Notes: generated by a model from the letters alone, not told the origin. A stretch of DNA of 64,000 bases from Congeria kusceri (GCA_027627225.1 CM051028.1:11098201-11162200), one strand, 5' to 3'; numbered from the stretch's first letter, positions 1 through 13,175 are shown. Program-made: numbers and translations.

Positions 1-372
1 AGCGAAAGCCAACATTTAAATGCGACGGACGAGCGGATTTATAGGCATTTTTCAGTGAATATTATAAGTGGAAACTCATTTAATCAAGCGAAAGCCAACA
101 TTTAAATGCGACGGACGAGCGGATTGACAGGCATTTTGCAGTGAGAATTTTAAGTGGAAACTCATGTAATCAAGCGAAAGCCAACATTTAAATGCGACGT
201 ATGAGCGGATTGACAGGCATTTTGCAGTGAGCATTATAAGTGGAAACTCGTTTAATCAAGCGAAAGCCAACATTTAAATGCGACGGACGAGCGGATTGAC
301 AGGCATTTTTCAATGAGCATTATAAGTGGAAACTCATCTAATCAACCGAATGCCAACATGTAAAGGGACAAA
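1..372. repeat. 86-bp tandem satellite, about 4.3 copies
   Basis: The motif agcgaaagccaacattta recurs at 1, 87, 173 and 259, with a degenerate start at 345, so the period is exactly 86 bp. Copies differ by a few substitutions and the last copy decays after about 25 bp. The array probably continues to the left of the window. No reading frame is conserved across copies. Confidence 0.95.
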
Positions 373-900
373 TTGATTGAAAAGATATGTACAGATTGTA
401 CAAGTTCTCATAATATACGCAACGTATATATTCCCCAATAAAGCACCATTATATAAGGCGAAACTAATTCTTACTTAACAGACGTTTTACAACCGACTAC
501 CATTTTGCAACTTAAGATCTAGTCCAAATAATTGAACGTAATCGGTGGATTCTGAGACATTTTTGTATGGGCAGAATCCACACTATACCGACCGCATATA
601 TCATAAGCGTATTACGGATCCAGTCACTCAACTCGAACAAATTGTAATAGCGTTTTGTCTGCGAGATTTTAAAGGCTATCCTTTAGTTAATGTGCTGTCC
701 GACCACCTTACATAAGGATCGGATGCTTTTGAAAGTGATTTAAATTCATAACATACTTTGTCTTGTTATTTTTTAAGGTATATACATCTCGAATAACTTC
801 TAAGTCTTAATTTATAACATCAAAACTACTTTGGAGCATCAAATCTATAAGTCGAACAATGAGATTATCATACTCGGTATTTCATACATATACATACATA
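373..900. other. Non-coding stretch, nothing recognised
   Basis: AT-rich sequence between the satellite and the first TIR element. I see no long ORF, RNA gene or repeat structure. Confidence 0.5.
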
Positions 901-1616
901 CCGTATTTACCCTATTTTGAGTCCCTTAACATTGGGACACTTTTGAAATTTGATTTTTTTCTTGTCACTAAATATTGGGACACGAAAACATAATGGTACA
1001 TTGTCTTCAATTTTTCCAGTTTAAAATAAATATCTCTGGATTTCATTATGATCAGAGTAGTATAGATCTACTGTACACTGTATATTGCAATAGATATGCT
1101 GCAAATAATAATAGTGTACCCCTTTTATATAATAAAAACTGCAAAGACTACCGTTTTCAAAATGTTCATGCATGTGTTAAGTCATTTGCGTAGGATGATT
1201 TTAATGATTTATTAACTTCATGTAACAAACAATAAAAATTGTCAATTAATGTCAACTAACAGTTACCAGTATTAGGGTAACTACCCGGTAGTATGTGATA
1301 ATTGTCGGGTATCTCATGAAGCCAATTAGTGTGCCACATGTGGCGTTTTTATCGCTAAACAAACATGTCCAGGGCCTGTTTAATTGACTTGTGGTGCAAA
1401 CTGTGTACTAACACGCTGTACTACCCGGTGTTCTTAATTGCCACGCTCCACTCAGTTAAGCACGGCATAACGACATTCGGTGTGTGTGTGAAAATACATT
1501 GGGTACTACCCTATATTTTGGGACACACTTTAGGGAATTATTTTTTATGACCTTTTATATTGGGACAAGAAAAAATGTAATTATTTTAAGTGTCCCAATA
1601 CATAGGGCAAATACAG
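901..1616. mobile_element. Non-autonomous DNA transposon with TA target duplication
   Basis: The left end reads CCGTATTTACCC and the right end is its near-perfect inverse (GGGCAAATACAG). Both ends are flanked by TA (899-900 and 1617-1618), as expected for a TA target-site duplication. The 716-bp body has no transposase ORF. A tattGGGACA motif recurs near both ends (about 931-940, 974-982, 1515-1524, 1558-1567, and inverted at 1591-1600), like subterminal transposase-binding repeats. The architecture matches the elements at 59699-60484 and 40953-41889, but the superfamily is not assigned. Confidence 0.75.
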
Positions 1617-2384
1617 TATACAATAAACACACTCTCATAAATGTAAAAGGTGTTTTAACATGCTTTACAACCTTACATTACTTACTGAAGCATGAAAATC
1701 CATATGTTTTGATGTTGTATTAAAAGCGAAACATACTAGAATAAGGTCGAATATGATTATAACTGTTGTATGAATTATTAATTTATTATAAAATTTACAT
1801 CCATCATATTTCAAAACTCTGATTTCATGATCTATATTTTAAACAACATGCCATGATAAATTGCGCTTACAACACGATGATAACAACTTTTATTAACCAT
1901 GCTGACCTCGCGAAAAATGGAATTGTAAATACAGTAAAGTAATCAAATACAAAGTAAATAATTTAAATATATCACTTACTATTTGGCGCTGAAATAAATT
2001 TAATCAACATTTAATTGCAAAGATAAGACACACGCACAAATCAAAATTAACTAAAATATATTAATTGCTATACGGTAAAGTAGTTCATTGATTACAAATT
2101 GAGGCAATTGAGGCAATTTTTGTACATTTAATTTAATAAAAACAATAATGAATTTGCTACGATATAAATTTTTCAAGTTAATTTATATTATAGAAACTTT
2201 ATATAAAACTCATACCATATGTAACTCCAGGAGCAGCTAAAAAGAAAATGTATCATCATTATATTGTGAAATAAAACTAATAAGTTTACAAAAATAAAAT
2301 TCTTTGTGTAATAAGGTAAAGGAATTAACACCGGTGTAAAAGACAAAATAGCATAACACATATTACACAAATTATATTAGTATG
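1617..2384. other. AT-rich non-coding stretch
   Basis: No splice-supported ORF or RNA gene is visible. The short ORFs here have low-complexity compositions typical of chance frames. Confidence 0.5.
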
Positions 2385-2642
2385 TGCCGGTCTCGGCTAG
2401 TCACATAGCGTGTAGGGGGATTGGTCATGACATGATTTTTACGACCATTTTCCCCCTACCTCTGATTAAAGTAGGGCAGTTGTTAGTTACTGGCATAAGT
2501 ATGTGCAATAAGTACTGATAAACCGCATAGATTGGCTAAGCTTGCCCATGAAAAGTGTAAGTAGGTTAACTGACCGCCTTGATATGACTGAAATACGGTT
2601 AAAAACAGAGAAAAACCCAATCAAACAAATAAACAAACATAT
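2385..2642 (+). mobile_element. SINE-like retroposon with A-rich (caaa)n tail
   Basis: The block begins near tatgtgccggtctcgg and contains a motif, gaccgccttgatatgactgaaat, that I associate with bivalve SINE-type repeats. It ends in a tail built of caaa/aaac units (cccaatcaaacaaataaacaaac). The tail lies exactly where homology to the downstream receptor units begins, so the insertion marks or formed the left edge of duplicated unit 1. Family assignment is from memory of similar sequences, not from a search. Confidence 0.5.
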
Positions 2643-2806
2643 TAAATAGGTAAATAAGTCTTGCAAATATACCGTATGCTCTAACGTCGAAGATGAGTAG
2701 TAAATTAATCAAGATGAAATGCCGATGCTAGTATGATTTAAAACGCTTATCGATTTATTTGCCAGAGAATTTAATGAAGTTTGACCATAGAATATATTTA
2801 TTGCAG

Positions 2807-5001
2807 ACTGGATCGAAATCAGCACCGAGTATCGGGGCAATCGGAATTCGGTAATCAGTGCATGCAAATGCTATTAAATGTGTTTGCTACATGCTGAATT
2901 ATCAGTAAATAAAACCATGTTTAATATATCATATAAGAACGTTTGATATTTGATATTCAGTAAATTCAAAAGTTTTTCGAAGCGTTATTTGTGACATATT
3001 TGTAATTTAAGACCATCCAGTTACATCCGAACGGAGTAATATCACAGAAAGAATTAAACATTAATACGAAGAAGTTGAACCTACGTCAAGAAGCGCTGCA
3101 ACACTGGTTTGTTGTTCTTTAGTACTGATGTTAACGCTCTTTCACAATATGAAACCCACATTCAGGACAATATTCGGTCAGCTTGTCGCCATGCATGTAT
3201 AATATGTGATTTATTTACATACGCATTACATAACGTGACGAAACATTTCGTTCTATATTAACTAGTATACGACCTGCGCAAATGCGTAAATTATTATCTT
3301 ATGTTATTACAGTCGACCTCTCCGAACACAAGTTGCCACAATGGAAGGATCTAGCTAACGATTTTCTTAGCTGTATAAATGACTACAGTAGACAACTTTT
3401 GAAAACGTGACAATAGGAGAATTAGCTCATAATGCTTAGAAACGTTTTTTTCCAAAAACATGTTTTAGGCAGTTTGCTTTGTATTTATAACCAAACAAGT
3501 GTATTGTCTAAAAATATCTCAGACAAAGGTATAAGTGCAGAAGATCAGAAGAAAAACTCCACCATTGCTCAATTTGTCAAGAAAATATTTTTTGTATTGT
3601 GAATTAAAGATGGACGAAACATACAGTGGTATTTTTTAATATAAGATATTAGGGGCGACTTGATGACCTTATTCCCAGCGGATTTCCACAATAACTCTCA
3701 TTATTTCTATACTGTTTGCATGACTATCAATCTATTATGCATATGTTTTGGACTAAATGACGAGAAAAGCATCATTTAACAAAACATACATATCTTTAAG
3801 TGACTGCGGAATTTCCATAATCCTAAAAATACAAAACTATCATGGGTGGATTTTCAAAATGGATTTCATGAATACATGTCGTTATTCAAATTAGTCAATA
3901 CATTATGTTAAGGAATAAATAAATTCCAGCCGTAACTATAACATTTATTAGCGACATCAAAATCTAAACTATCAAGTTTACTATTATAAGTTTAGCGTCC
4001 TTCGGATTTCCTCCCTTTACACATAGAAAATTGCATGTTCATTTTTTGTTCAAGTACAAAAAGTATAATGTCCATGCCTAGGATATTTAAATGCTTCAAC
4101 GGTTTTTTTTTCCGTTTTGACAGCAAACACTTATGTTCATTTTTGTAGTGTAGATTCTGTGCACGCTTAAATGTGTTATTCATTTTATATATACAGCCAC
4201 ACCAGACAGACATACCAGTACAACAGAATGTCGTCGAGCTGCAAAATATGTCCGCCATTAAGTATAGCTTTCTGTTACATTTGGGAATTCATTCTTTATA
4301 ACAGTTAATGCAGCAATGGTTTTATATATTGTATTTATTATCTAACAACTATAATATACAAAGTACGACATCCAATACGCATTGTTATACACTGAGTAAC
4401 GTTTTAAATGTTTTATGTGAGTGTTATTGACACTGTTTTACTATCCTGCTAAATTTCACAGACCGAGATGTTTCCAACAAACTCAGTGTGGTCAAGGTAA
4501 TGCATTTTATTGTGTATTCCATTTAGTGAGATGCCATGAAATAAACAATAGTATTTTAAAGCTAAATTTATATGTATAGATGTCGTGCTTTGGGGCAGGA
4601 ACATCGTCCATACATAAAAATGTTTACACATTCCCATTTCAGGTACCATACAAACTGCAGAATCAAGAAGTTACGTGATCGGTAGCGAAAATCAGTATAA
4701 TGAAATTGAACCTGATTGCATGCTGTCCGAAGATCCATGCGCGAAGCATGTACGAACTATTGGCGTAGTAATGTATTTCTGAAAGTACTGATAGTTTTCT
4801 GAAAGCATTATCGGCATATATATTGTATAATCTAAAACCACTTTAAAATAGTTAAAATCGTTTTATAACCGTATGATCCTAAATTGTACCGTTTTGTAAC
4901 AGACAGAAGACGCTTTACCGGCACGATACGAAGACCTTGTATGGTCACAGAGCGACAAGGCCGCCACTTATATGAGACTGTCACCGTCGACTTCTAAATG
5001 A
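2807..5001 (+). pseudogene. Receptor unit 1: cytoplasmic-tail exons only
   Basis: This block is homologous to the tail region of unit 3. Five exons can be traced. 2807-2850 is 44 nt. 3021-3106 is the YEEV exon, but it carries an early TAA at 3062-3064 where unit 3 has a GAA codon. 4462-4496 is a 35-nt microexon. 4643-4764 contains ENQYNEIEPD. 4903-5001 is the last exon, ending SPSTSK and TGA. The last two are fully open and keep the YEDL-x10-YMRL pair. No signal-peptide, Ig or transmembrane exon lies between 1 and 2806, and homology starts inside an intron right after a SINE-like tail. Either this is a 5'-truncated relic, or its upstream exons lie left of the window. AATAAA follows at 5381. 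Confidence 0.65.
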
Positions 5002-5380
5002 AGAGTGCATGTTATTGATGCGATATAAACATTTCATTTCCTTTATGTAAAGTGTCAATAACTGTGTAAATATCTTTTATGTTGATTAAACAGTGTTTTA
5101 ATTTTGCCCGTCATGTAATTTTGAAATTGATGACATTCGTAAGGCATAACAATTTGCTCTTTGTATTCAGGTTTTAAATTATATATTGTGAATATACCAC
5201 ATTTAGAGTTTATACTGAACTCGATTATTGTCTTTATGATAATGTTGTAGCTGCAATGTACATATCTTATAATTCTGTAAGTAAAATGTGGGTATTGTTA
5301 AATTATGATTTTGACGCAGAACGCTATATATTAAATTATTGAATAATTTATTACATACATGTTCCTAGAATGCTGATGTA

Positions 5381-5386
5381 AATAAA
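5381..5386 (+). terminator. Candidate polyadenylation signal, unit 1
   Basis: AATAAA 380 nt after the unit 1 stop codon. The same position is AATAAA in unit 3 (27451) and is degraded to an A run in unit 2 (about 12991). Confidence 0.4.
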
Positions 5387-5520
5387 ATGTTATTCAATTA
5401 CAATGCGTGTGGACTAATTTACTTTAGATAAAGAACACAGTGAGAAGGTACAATATTAATAAAATAACACACGTAAACAAGTCTGGTAACTACCGATATC
5501 TGGAGTTTTGTTTGTTTTTG

Positions 5521-5840
5521 TACGTCCTAAGCAAATACTGTGAAAATAAGATGTCATATTTACCTTCTAAGCAAATACTGTGAAAATAAGATGTCATATT
5601 TACCTTCTAAGCAAATACTGTGAAAATAAGATGTCATATTTACCTTCTAAGCAAATACTGTGAAAATAAGATGTCATATTTACCTTCTAAGCAAATACTG
5701 TGAAAATAAGATGTCATATTTACCTTCTAAGCAAATACTGTGAAAATAAGATGTCATATTTACCCTCTAAGTAATTACTGTAAAAATAATATGTCATATT
5801 TACCTTCTAAGCAAATACTGTGAAAATACGATGTCATATC
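5521..5840. repeat. 40-bp minisatellite, exactly 8 copies
   Basis: Units start at 5521, 5561, 5601, 5641, 5681, 5721, 5761 and 5801 (taccttctaagcaaatactg...). Copies 2-6 are identical, copy 7 is the most diverged, and copies 1 and 8 are edge variants. The paralogous positions in unit 2 (about 13137) and unit 3 (about 27597) carry a single copy, so expansion happened only here. Confidence 0.97.
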
Positions 5841-5841
5841 A

Positions 5842-6157
5842 AATGTATACGTTTATGAAAAACTTCTCTCATGGACATATGCGGCGAACACTAATTATTA
5901 ACTGGTTATGATATCCACAATATATCCATGTCATTTACAATGGGAGAGAAGTGTGTATATATTTAAGTTTTAAAAGATGGTTTAAATTATCAAAACAATA
6001 AATACATGTGCATTCTTGAATCATTTTAGAAAATAACTAAACAAAAAAAACCTTGAATGTAAATCACACGGTACGGAGAAATAATAGTTTTCAATATAAA
6101 TAGCTTTGATATTGGGATTTAAGATTGAAAAAAAGGACCTATAATGTCTGGCACAAC

Positions 6158-6209
<52 letters not shown>

Positions 6210-9200
6210 ATTCATAAATTTAAAAAAATGCAATATTCATGTTCAGTGTTAAATGTGGGATCGTGAAAAACTTAAACGTTTTGCTTGTGTTTAATTAAAA
6301 GCAATTTTAAATCGCATGTTATTTAATGGCAAGTGTTTCACTTTCTGTTTTATTTGTAATGTGAAATAAATTGTCTACAGCATTTGGACTGATCATTTTA
6401 AATATCAAGTGCAATACAATGACACATATCAAGTAACACAGATGAAGGACATTTATGTCATTGTTATTAGTTCGGTTTTCGTAACATATGCATTTATATA
6501 ATTGTTATTATTTAATACAAATTACAATGTTGGTTAAAAAATAAAAAGAATATCTACGCCTATCGTCTGCCATTTCTTTGAGCCAAGAGATAGCATTAAA
6601 TGGAGAAACTTTGATTTGGCTAAATACAATTTTTTTTTTTTTACATCAATCTGTATAAATACGTTGGTAAGCATGTGTGGCAAAACACGTAGATGAACTT
6701 ACAACGGAATGGGAACCTATTATTAGAAACGGAAATGGACAAAAGCAACAACAGGCATAAAGCATAGTTCCATATACATGAAAGAAACAACAACAACACG
6801 ATAAACAATATTTTGCCATGGTTAAAATAGCTTATAATGTACATGTACAATTGCGATTTCAACATACATGCAAAAACAACATCCACTGTTTTCGTATAAG
6901 TAGTTTCGATACGGTCAAGTACGACTGTTTGTAATGTGGGTTTCAAACTTTAATTCTATTTCACACTGTCACTATTTCGGCTACGGGTACCCACGTTTGA
7001 TCTTGGGCGTGATAATCGTGATGAGTCAAGAGCATAATGTCCCTTGTGCATATTCATGCTTTACAACATATTGTGTGTGACTGTCATTAATTTCTGTAAT
7101 CGTTGATTTCCTTTAATCTCCCTTGTGATCTCCAATTAAGGACATTTTAAAAATAAAAACCTAAAATGTTTTATTTCAACACCCATATACTTTTAATGTC
7201 TTTGTGCTAAGTAATATGCATGAAGTGAGCTTCTCTCCATTTTCAAATGCACCAATTACTACAAAATTTGTCAACTAGAACTAATGCTCCTAAATATAAG
7301 TGTGCGTTTTTTTTTCTGATATATTGTTACGTTAAAGTTCTTTAAATGAACATGTATATTACATAATGTCCATTAGAAGTTCAGACGGTTACAAGAAAGC
7401 AGATCAGATAAACACGTGTATATGACACGAGAAGGAAGATAAAATCAACTCACTGCCATAGATGCTTAGTCGACGGGGAAACATTACTCAGAAGCGGAAA
7501 TTGTGTTCATTCTTGTTTTGCAACTGGATCAATTAACAATGCAAGCTTACACTACATGTAAACCAGGCGCGGTTACAGGACTATGAGTTAGAGGGGTGGG
7601 GGGGGGGGGGGAAATGAAAACCTACCAAACGACCTATGTCAAAATTATTCATTTTGAAAACAATGACATTGTAACTGCCTGATATCATATTTATGTTCAT
7701 TGATTGTTATCGTCTACGAAATTTGATACTATTAAATTATTATTCTCAGACAGAGAATGTTTCTGGACTTTAAAAATTTGATTTTTTGACAATTTTTTGA
7801 AGGCGTGATTTACGTCACTTCCGCAATCGTTAAATCCGCCTATGTATACACATCCAAATTAAAGAAAACATGCATGTTCTTTATTCTCATCTTATGATTC
7901 TGTGGACGTCTCCTTTGAATTTCAATCAGTGTTTTAAATAAGGTATCTATAAAATATTAAATCTGGATAATTATATACAGGAATAATGAAACTCCAGAGA
8001 CATCATCAGGAGAGAAACCCTTATTACCATCCGTTGGTCCTTTATTTGAGGCAAGTGACCAATTGCCTATACAATACAGAACATTACATACAACACAACA
8101 CACAACATAAACATGATTAAAACTGGGGTCACCGCCTTGGAACGGTCAATGCAAAGCATTGGGGGCTTAAACCGGTTTAAAGTCACACTTAGCCCAGAAT
8201 TAATCACAAAACACGCAATTGTAAATAAACAATAACCTCATAGCATTGAAATTCAAATTAAATTGTTGAATGTTCACCAGAGCAACAGAATTGAAACTTT
8301 CTGCGGCACGATGAAATAAAGTAAATACAATTATCAACTAAATCCCTTTTTGTTGAAAGATTTCAAGACCTAGCATCATATAGTAGAAAACCCAGATCAT
8401 AAACTGAGTGACCTCTGCTACAGTGTCTGTTCGATTTCATTGTTATCATTTTAAAATAATTAACAATCAACTGAAAATCAATAATTGAAATATATAATTG
8501 ACAACAGAAACTTTTCATAGTTGAATAATATTTCAGTTTCTGTTTGCATACATAACCATCGGCAAATGTTCGTGACATTTTATTTCCTTGAACTTTCAAA
8601 CTGAGGTTTCAATCCAGTATAAATTAATCAACAACATCAACGAAAAAAAAAAGTAAGAACAAGGATATTATTGAGATAATTGTTAACCGAAATGTAATCT
8701 CAAATAAAGAATTTGCCAATTCCCTCCCAATTCTTTGGCACAGAAAAATGACGGATTGGTACCTTTGAAGTAGAATGAATGGATGGCCAGTTTTCATATG
8801 GCGAATAATGATTACGTTTTGTGTCGACGTAAGCTCGGTACTTCAAATGGCTTGTACCATGTTGGGGCATGAAAATAACTTTATTTGTTATCTCCAAGAT
8901 TCGATCGTCATGCTCGTATGTAAACTTAAAATGTGTGTTAATCTGTTGGAATAGTTGACCTCTTTCTCATGCTACTGTTGCCTGTTAAACCTTTCTCAAG
9001 CGTAAATGGCTTTCCTGTTGTGTTGAAGAAAGTTGACATAGTTCAACCTCGAGATCACTTCGGTTTAACTCCATATATAACGCACGAAAAAAACACCCTT
9101 ACACTTTAATAAACACTATATTGAACAAAATGTTTAAAAAAGTGTAAAGTTGAACTATATAAGAATATGCCTTAAAGATTAGGCCATAATGTTGTATTTG

Positions 9201-10920
9201 TTAATACATACATACATAAAAGCTTCATAAACAATAAATACCTATCTCATAAACATCATCTCTATTCTGACGCTACTTATTATCCGCGGACTGGATCTGA
9301 TGACTTCACAGTAGGGGTCACGCTCAGATTACATGTTTAGGAGCCACTCAAAATGTTGCCTTCAAAATGTTGTGGTATAACTTCATATATAAGCCACAAA
9401 TATTAACTTGAACTTCGGATGTTTACTCTCTTGAGGTACCAATTTATCCATTGTTAGCCGCCTGAAAATTAACTGTAAATGATTTATTCCAGAGGATCAG
9501 CTGAAAATGCATCATATTTAAAAACCGTGGCCAAACAGTGCTTTGCAAAAGGCGATATCATTTGGCGCAGCAGGGCTGATATTATATTGTTCGGAAGGTC
9601 ATTTGAACGTGACCTGTGACACAATGTCTTCAGATTCTTACAATGTTAGGATTTGGTTTTAATAAGATTGAATAAATACGTAATATCTTTGCGTTTATCT
9701 GAATGTTAGTTTCAAGTTATGTTTGAAGCTACTCACTCGTGATCTAGCTCCTACGCATCTGAACTTTTGACTGTGAACTTCAACAACGAACTATAACGCT
9801 TAATTATTATTTCGTAAATCCCGTTTTACAATGACCTCTGGGCGAACACATTGTTATTGGAGATTAAGAACATGCCTACTAAAATATGGTTTTAGAACAG
9901 TATTCGAACGCCCGTGTATAAAAACACAACATGCAAATGTGTATCAGATTCCCCGTTGGTTTCACTGGTTATTACAACGTGTAAATTTTGGAAGTAATGC
10001 TATTGAAAATTCAATGTCAAAAATATTTTGTTTCAATTAGCATGTCTCTTTATACAGATGGATGTAAATAATATGTTGTTATGTTGTTGGCTTTTTAATT
10101 ATACTTACAAACATAATAAGTATGCATTGAACAATATTGCAGTACAGATTTTGAACCGAGAGCTGAAACTGTTCAAGGTATTTGGTAAAGTATTTCGGAT
10201 TGACATGTTGCTCTAGTGTTGTGGCGGAATACAATAAAGAGCCCTGAATTTAAACTGATGCAGTCGTTTTGGTCAAATATCGAATTCATCATACTTTTCT
10301 CGTACTTTTCTCCTTGTGTAACGTGCTTGCCATTTTGAACTTGCTCAAGACAGTAACTGAAATACTTAGTAAGATAAAACAAGAAACAGGATTTGTCGAC
10401 CTTTGCTTTTCAGGGACTTAAATTAGTCTACCCTGAATTGATCGAATAGCATCAGCTTTAGTCCGTCAAATGCTGGTCGATAAATCAATATACTAACAGA
10501 GTCATGTATGAATACGTATACAAGTTAACCATGAAATGTGAAATTGGTTAAATATATATCTGACGCATTTCCTGTTGTCAAATAATACTATTACCCAAAC
10601 AAGTTTGCCGCTGTAATACCATATTTCAAACTGTATTGATTGTATTAGTTTTAAGCCAAGTTTTCACTCATGGGTAATACATAACAGCACTACCAACAAA
10701 TAGGGTATAATTTATTAAAATGGCTAGCTTGTGGATAGAGACGCCTGAAAATACTAGTTTACTATATTTGAACGTTTTGATCGGCCAACCCAGATATGAT
10801 TCATTTCACATGTGTTCTACAATGATATTATTTCCTGTTATTATATACACAATGTGTAAAGTGAAACAGTTGTGACAACAATGATGCAAGTGTTTGGTTC
10901 TGGCTAAGGGAAATACTCAT
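5842..10920. other. Duplicated inter-unit DNA (unit 1 to unit 2)
   Basis: No coding exon was recognised. The stretch is collinear in patches with 13200-18638 and 27700-33428. It lacks the 1.3-1.5 kb repeat block found there (13532-14846, 27878-29345) and carries a private insertion around 7990-8260. It includes an (AT)n run at about 6159-6203 and a pure G run at 7598-7611. ORFs within it are not conserved as ORFs in the paralogous copies, which argues against their being genes. Confidence 0.6.
6159..6203. repeat. (AT)n microsatellite
   Basis: About 22 AT dinucleotides in a row. Confidence 0.95.
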
Positions 10921-12615
10921 ATGGCGATTGCGAGTTCAGATTTCTCGAAAATGATTCGGACATTAATATTACTTATTGGTAAATAATAGATATTTTAGCA
11001 ACTTGGCATTGAGTATTGTTGTTGTTAATAACTCTATACTAACTAGTATACGACCCGCGCAAATGCGGAAATGACTACAGTAGACAACTTTTGAAAACGT
11101 GAACAAAGGAGAATTAGCTAATAATGCATAGGAGCGTTCTTTTTTTTCAAAAACATGTTTTACGTAGTTTGTTTTGTATTTATAACCAAATATGTGTATG
11201 GTATTAAAAAATATCGGACGAAGGTATAAGTGAAGTAGGTCATGCCGACGCAAAATACTCCAGCATTGCTTGATTAGTCAAGAAACCAGCGGATTTCCAC
11301 AATAACTCTCGTCTTTTTCTATACTGTATACAGGACTATCGATCTATTATTTTGCAGTGCATATGTTTCGGGCTGAATGACGAGAAATGCATCATTTCAC
11401 AAAACATATATATTTGTTTATAGTGTCTGCGGAATTTCCACTATCCTAAAAATACAAAACTATCAAGGGAGGATTTTCATAATGGAGTTCATGAATACAT
11501 GTCGTTATTTAAATTATTTAATACATTATGTTAAGGAATAATACATTCTATTCATAATTGTAACATATATAGCGACATCAAAATCCGAACTATCAAGTTT
11601 GCTATTTTAAGTTTAGTGTCCTTCGAATTAACTCCCTTTACACATTGAAATTTAAATGTTCAATTTATTTCAAATACAAGAAGTATAATTTCCATGCCTA
11701 GAATAAGTACCGCCTAAAACGTTTTTTCTTCCGTTTTGGCTGAAACAATTCTGTTCGTTTTTGTAGTACAGATTCTATGCATGCTTAAAGAGTTATTCAT
11801 TTTATATCTATAGCCATATCAGACAGACATACCAGTATAACAGAATGTCGTCGAACTGCAAAATATTTGCGCCACTAAGTATAGCTTCGTGTTACGTTTT
11901 AAGAATTCATTCTTTATAATAGTTAATGCAACAATGGTTTTATATATTGTATTTATTATCTAACAATTATAATAGACAAAGTAAGAAATCTAATAAGAAT
12001 TGTTATACACTTAGTAACGTATTAAATGTTTTATGTGAGTGTAATTGACACTGTTTTTCTATCGTGTTAAATTTCACAGACAGAGATGTTTCCAAAAACT
12101 CAGTATAGTCAAGGTAATGCATTTTATTGTTTACTCTATTTAGTGAGATGTCATGAAATTAACAATAATATTTTAAAGCCACATTGTGCCTTGGGGACCA
12201 TTGTCCATACATGTACATAAACAATATTTACACATTCCCATTTCAGGTACCAGACATGCTGCAGAAGCTTGTAGTGACGTGACCGGTAGCGAAAATCAGT
12301 ATGATGAAATTGATCCTGATTGCATGCTGTCCGAAGATCCATCCGCGAAGCATGTACGAACTATTGGCGTAGTACTGTATTACTATTAGTACAGATAGTT
12401 TTCTGAAAGCATTTATAGGCATATATATTGTATAATCTACAACTACTTTAAAATAGTTAAAACCTTGAAAATCGTGTAATAACCGTATTATCCTAAATGA
12501 TACCTTTATATAACAGACCGAAGACGCTACGCCGGCACGATACGAAGACCTTGAATGGTCACAGCGCGACAGGGCCGCCACTTATATGAGACTGTCACCG
12601 TCGACTTCTAAATGA
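10921..12615 (+). pseudogene. Receptor unit 2: ectodomain-deleted copy
   Basis: The signal-peptide exon 10921-10978 (MAIASSDFSKMIRTLILLI) has an intact ATG and a GT donor in phase 1. What follows is not intron 1 plus Ig exons. It is a short remnant homologous to about 21442-21490, which then jumps at about 11035 into sequence homologous to 25428 onwards, in the tail region. All Ig and transmembrane exons are therefore missing. Tail exons remain: 12080-12113 (34 nt, one base shorter than in units 1 and 3), 12247-12368 (ENQYDEIDPD) and 12517-12615 (YEDL-x10-YMRL, ends SPSTSK). The TATA-like run of units 3 and 4 and the AATAAA of units 1 and 3 are both degraded. Most likely a non-functional relic. 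Confidence 0.7.
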
Positions 12616-13136
12616 AGAATGCATTTGATTGATGCGATATTAACATTTCATTTCCTTTATGTGCAGTGTAAATAACTATGCAAATATGTTATACGTTGAT
12701 TAAACAGCGTTTTCAGTTTGCCCGTCATTTAATGTTAAAATTGATGACATTCGTAAGGCATAACAATTTTACTCTTCGTATTCAGGCTTTTAATTATATA
12801 TTGCGAATAACCAAATTTCCGGTTTCAAAACAAAATATATTGCCTTCATGATAATGTTGTCGCGGCAATGTACATACCATATCATATTGTAAATCAAACA
12901 TGGGTATTGTTTATTATGATTTTGACGCATTTAAAACATTTAAAATTATTGATAATTTATAACATACATGTTTAAAGAATGTTGAGATAAAAAAATGTAA
13001 TTCAATTACAATGCGCGTATGGGCTAATTTACTTTAGATAAAGAACACAGTGAGAAGGTACATTATTAATACAATAACGGACATAAACAAGTCTGGTTCG
13101 GTAATTGCCGATGACTGGAATGTTGTTTGTTTTCTT

Positions 13137-13175
13137 ACCTTCTAAGCAAATACTGTGAAAATACGATGTCATATA
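13137..13175. repeat. Single copy of the 40-bp minisatellite unit
   Basis: Ancestral single-copy state of the array expanded at 5521-5840; another single copy is at about 27597. Confidence 0.8.

Noticed and set aside
9831..10382. Small ORFs upstream of unit 2
   Set aside because: Not preserved as ORFs in the paralogous segments near 17750-18200; no motif.
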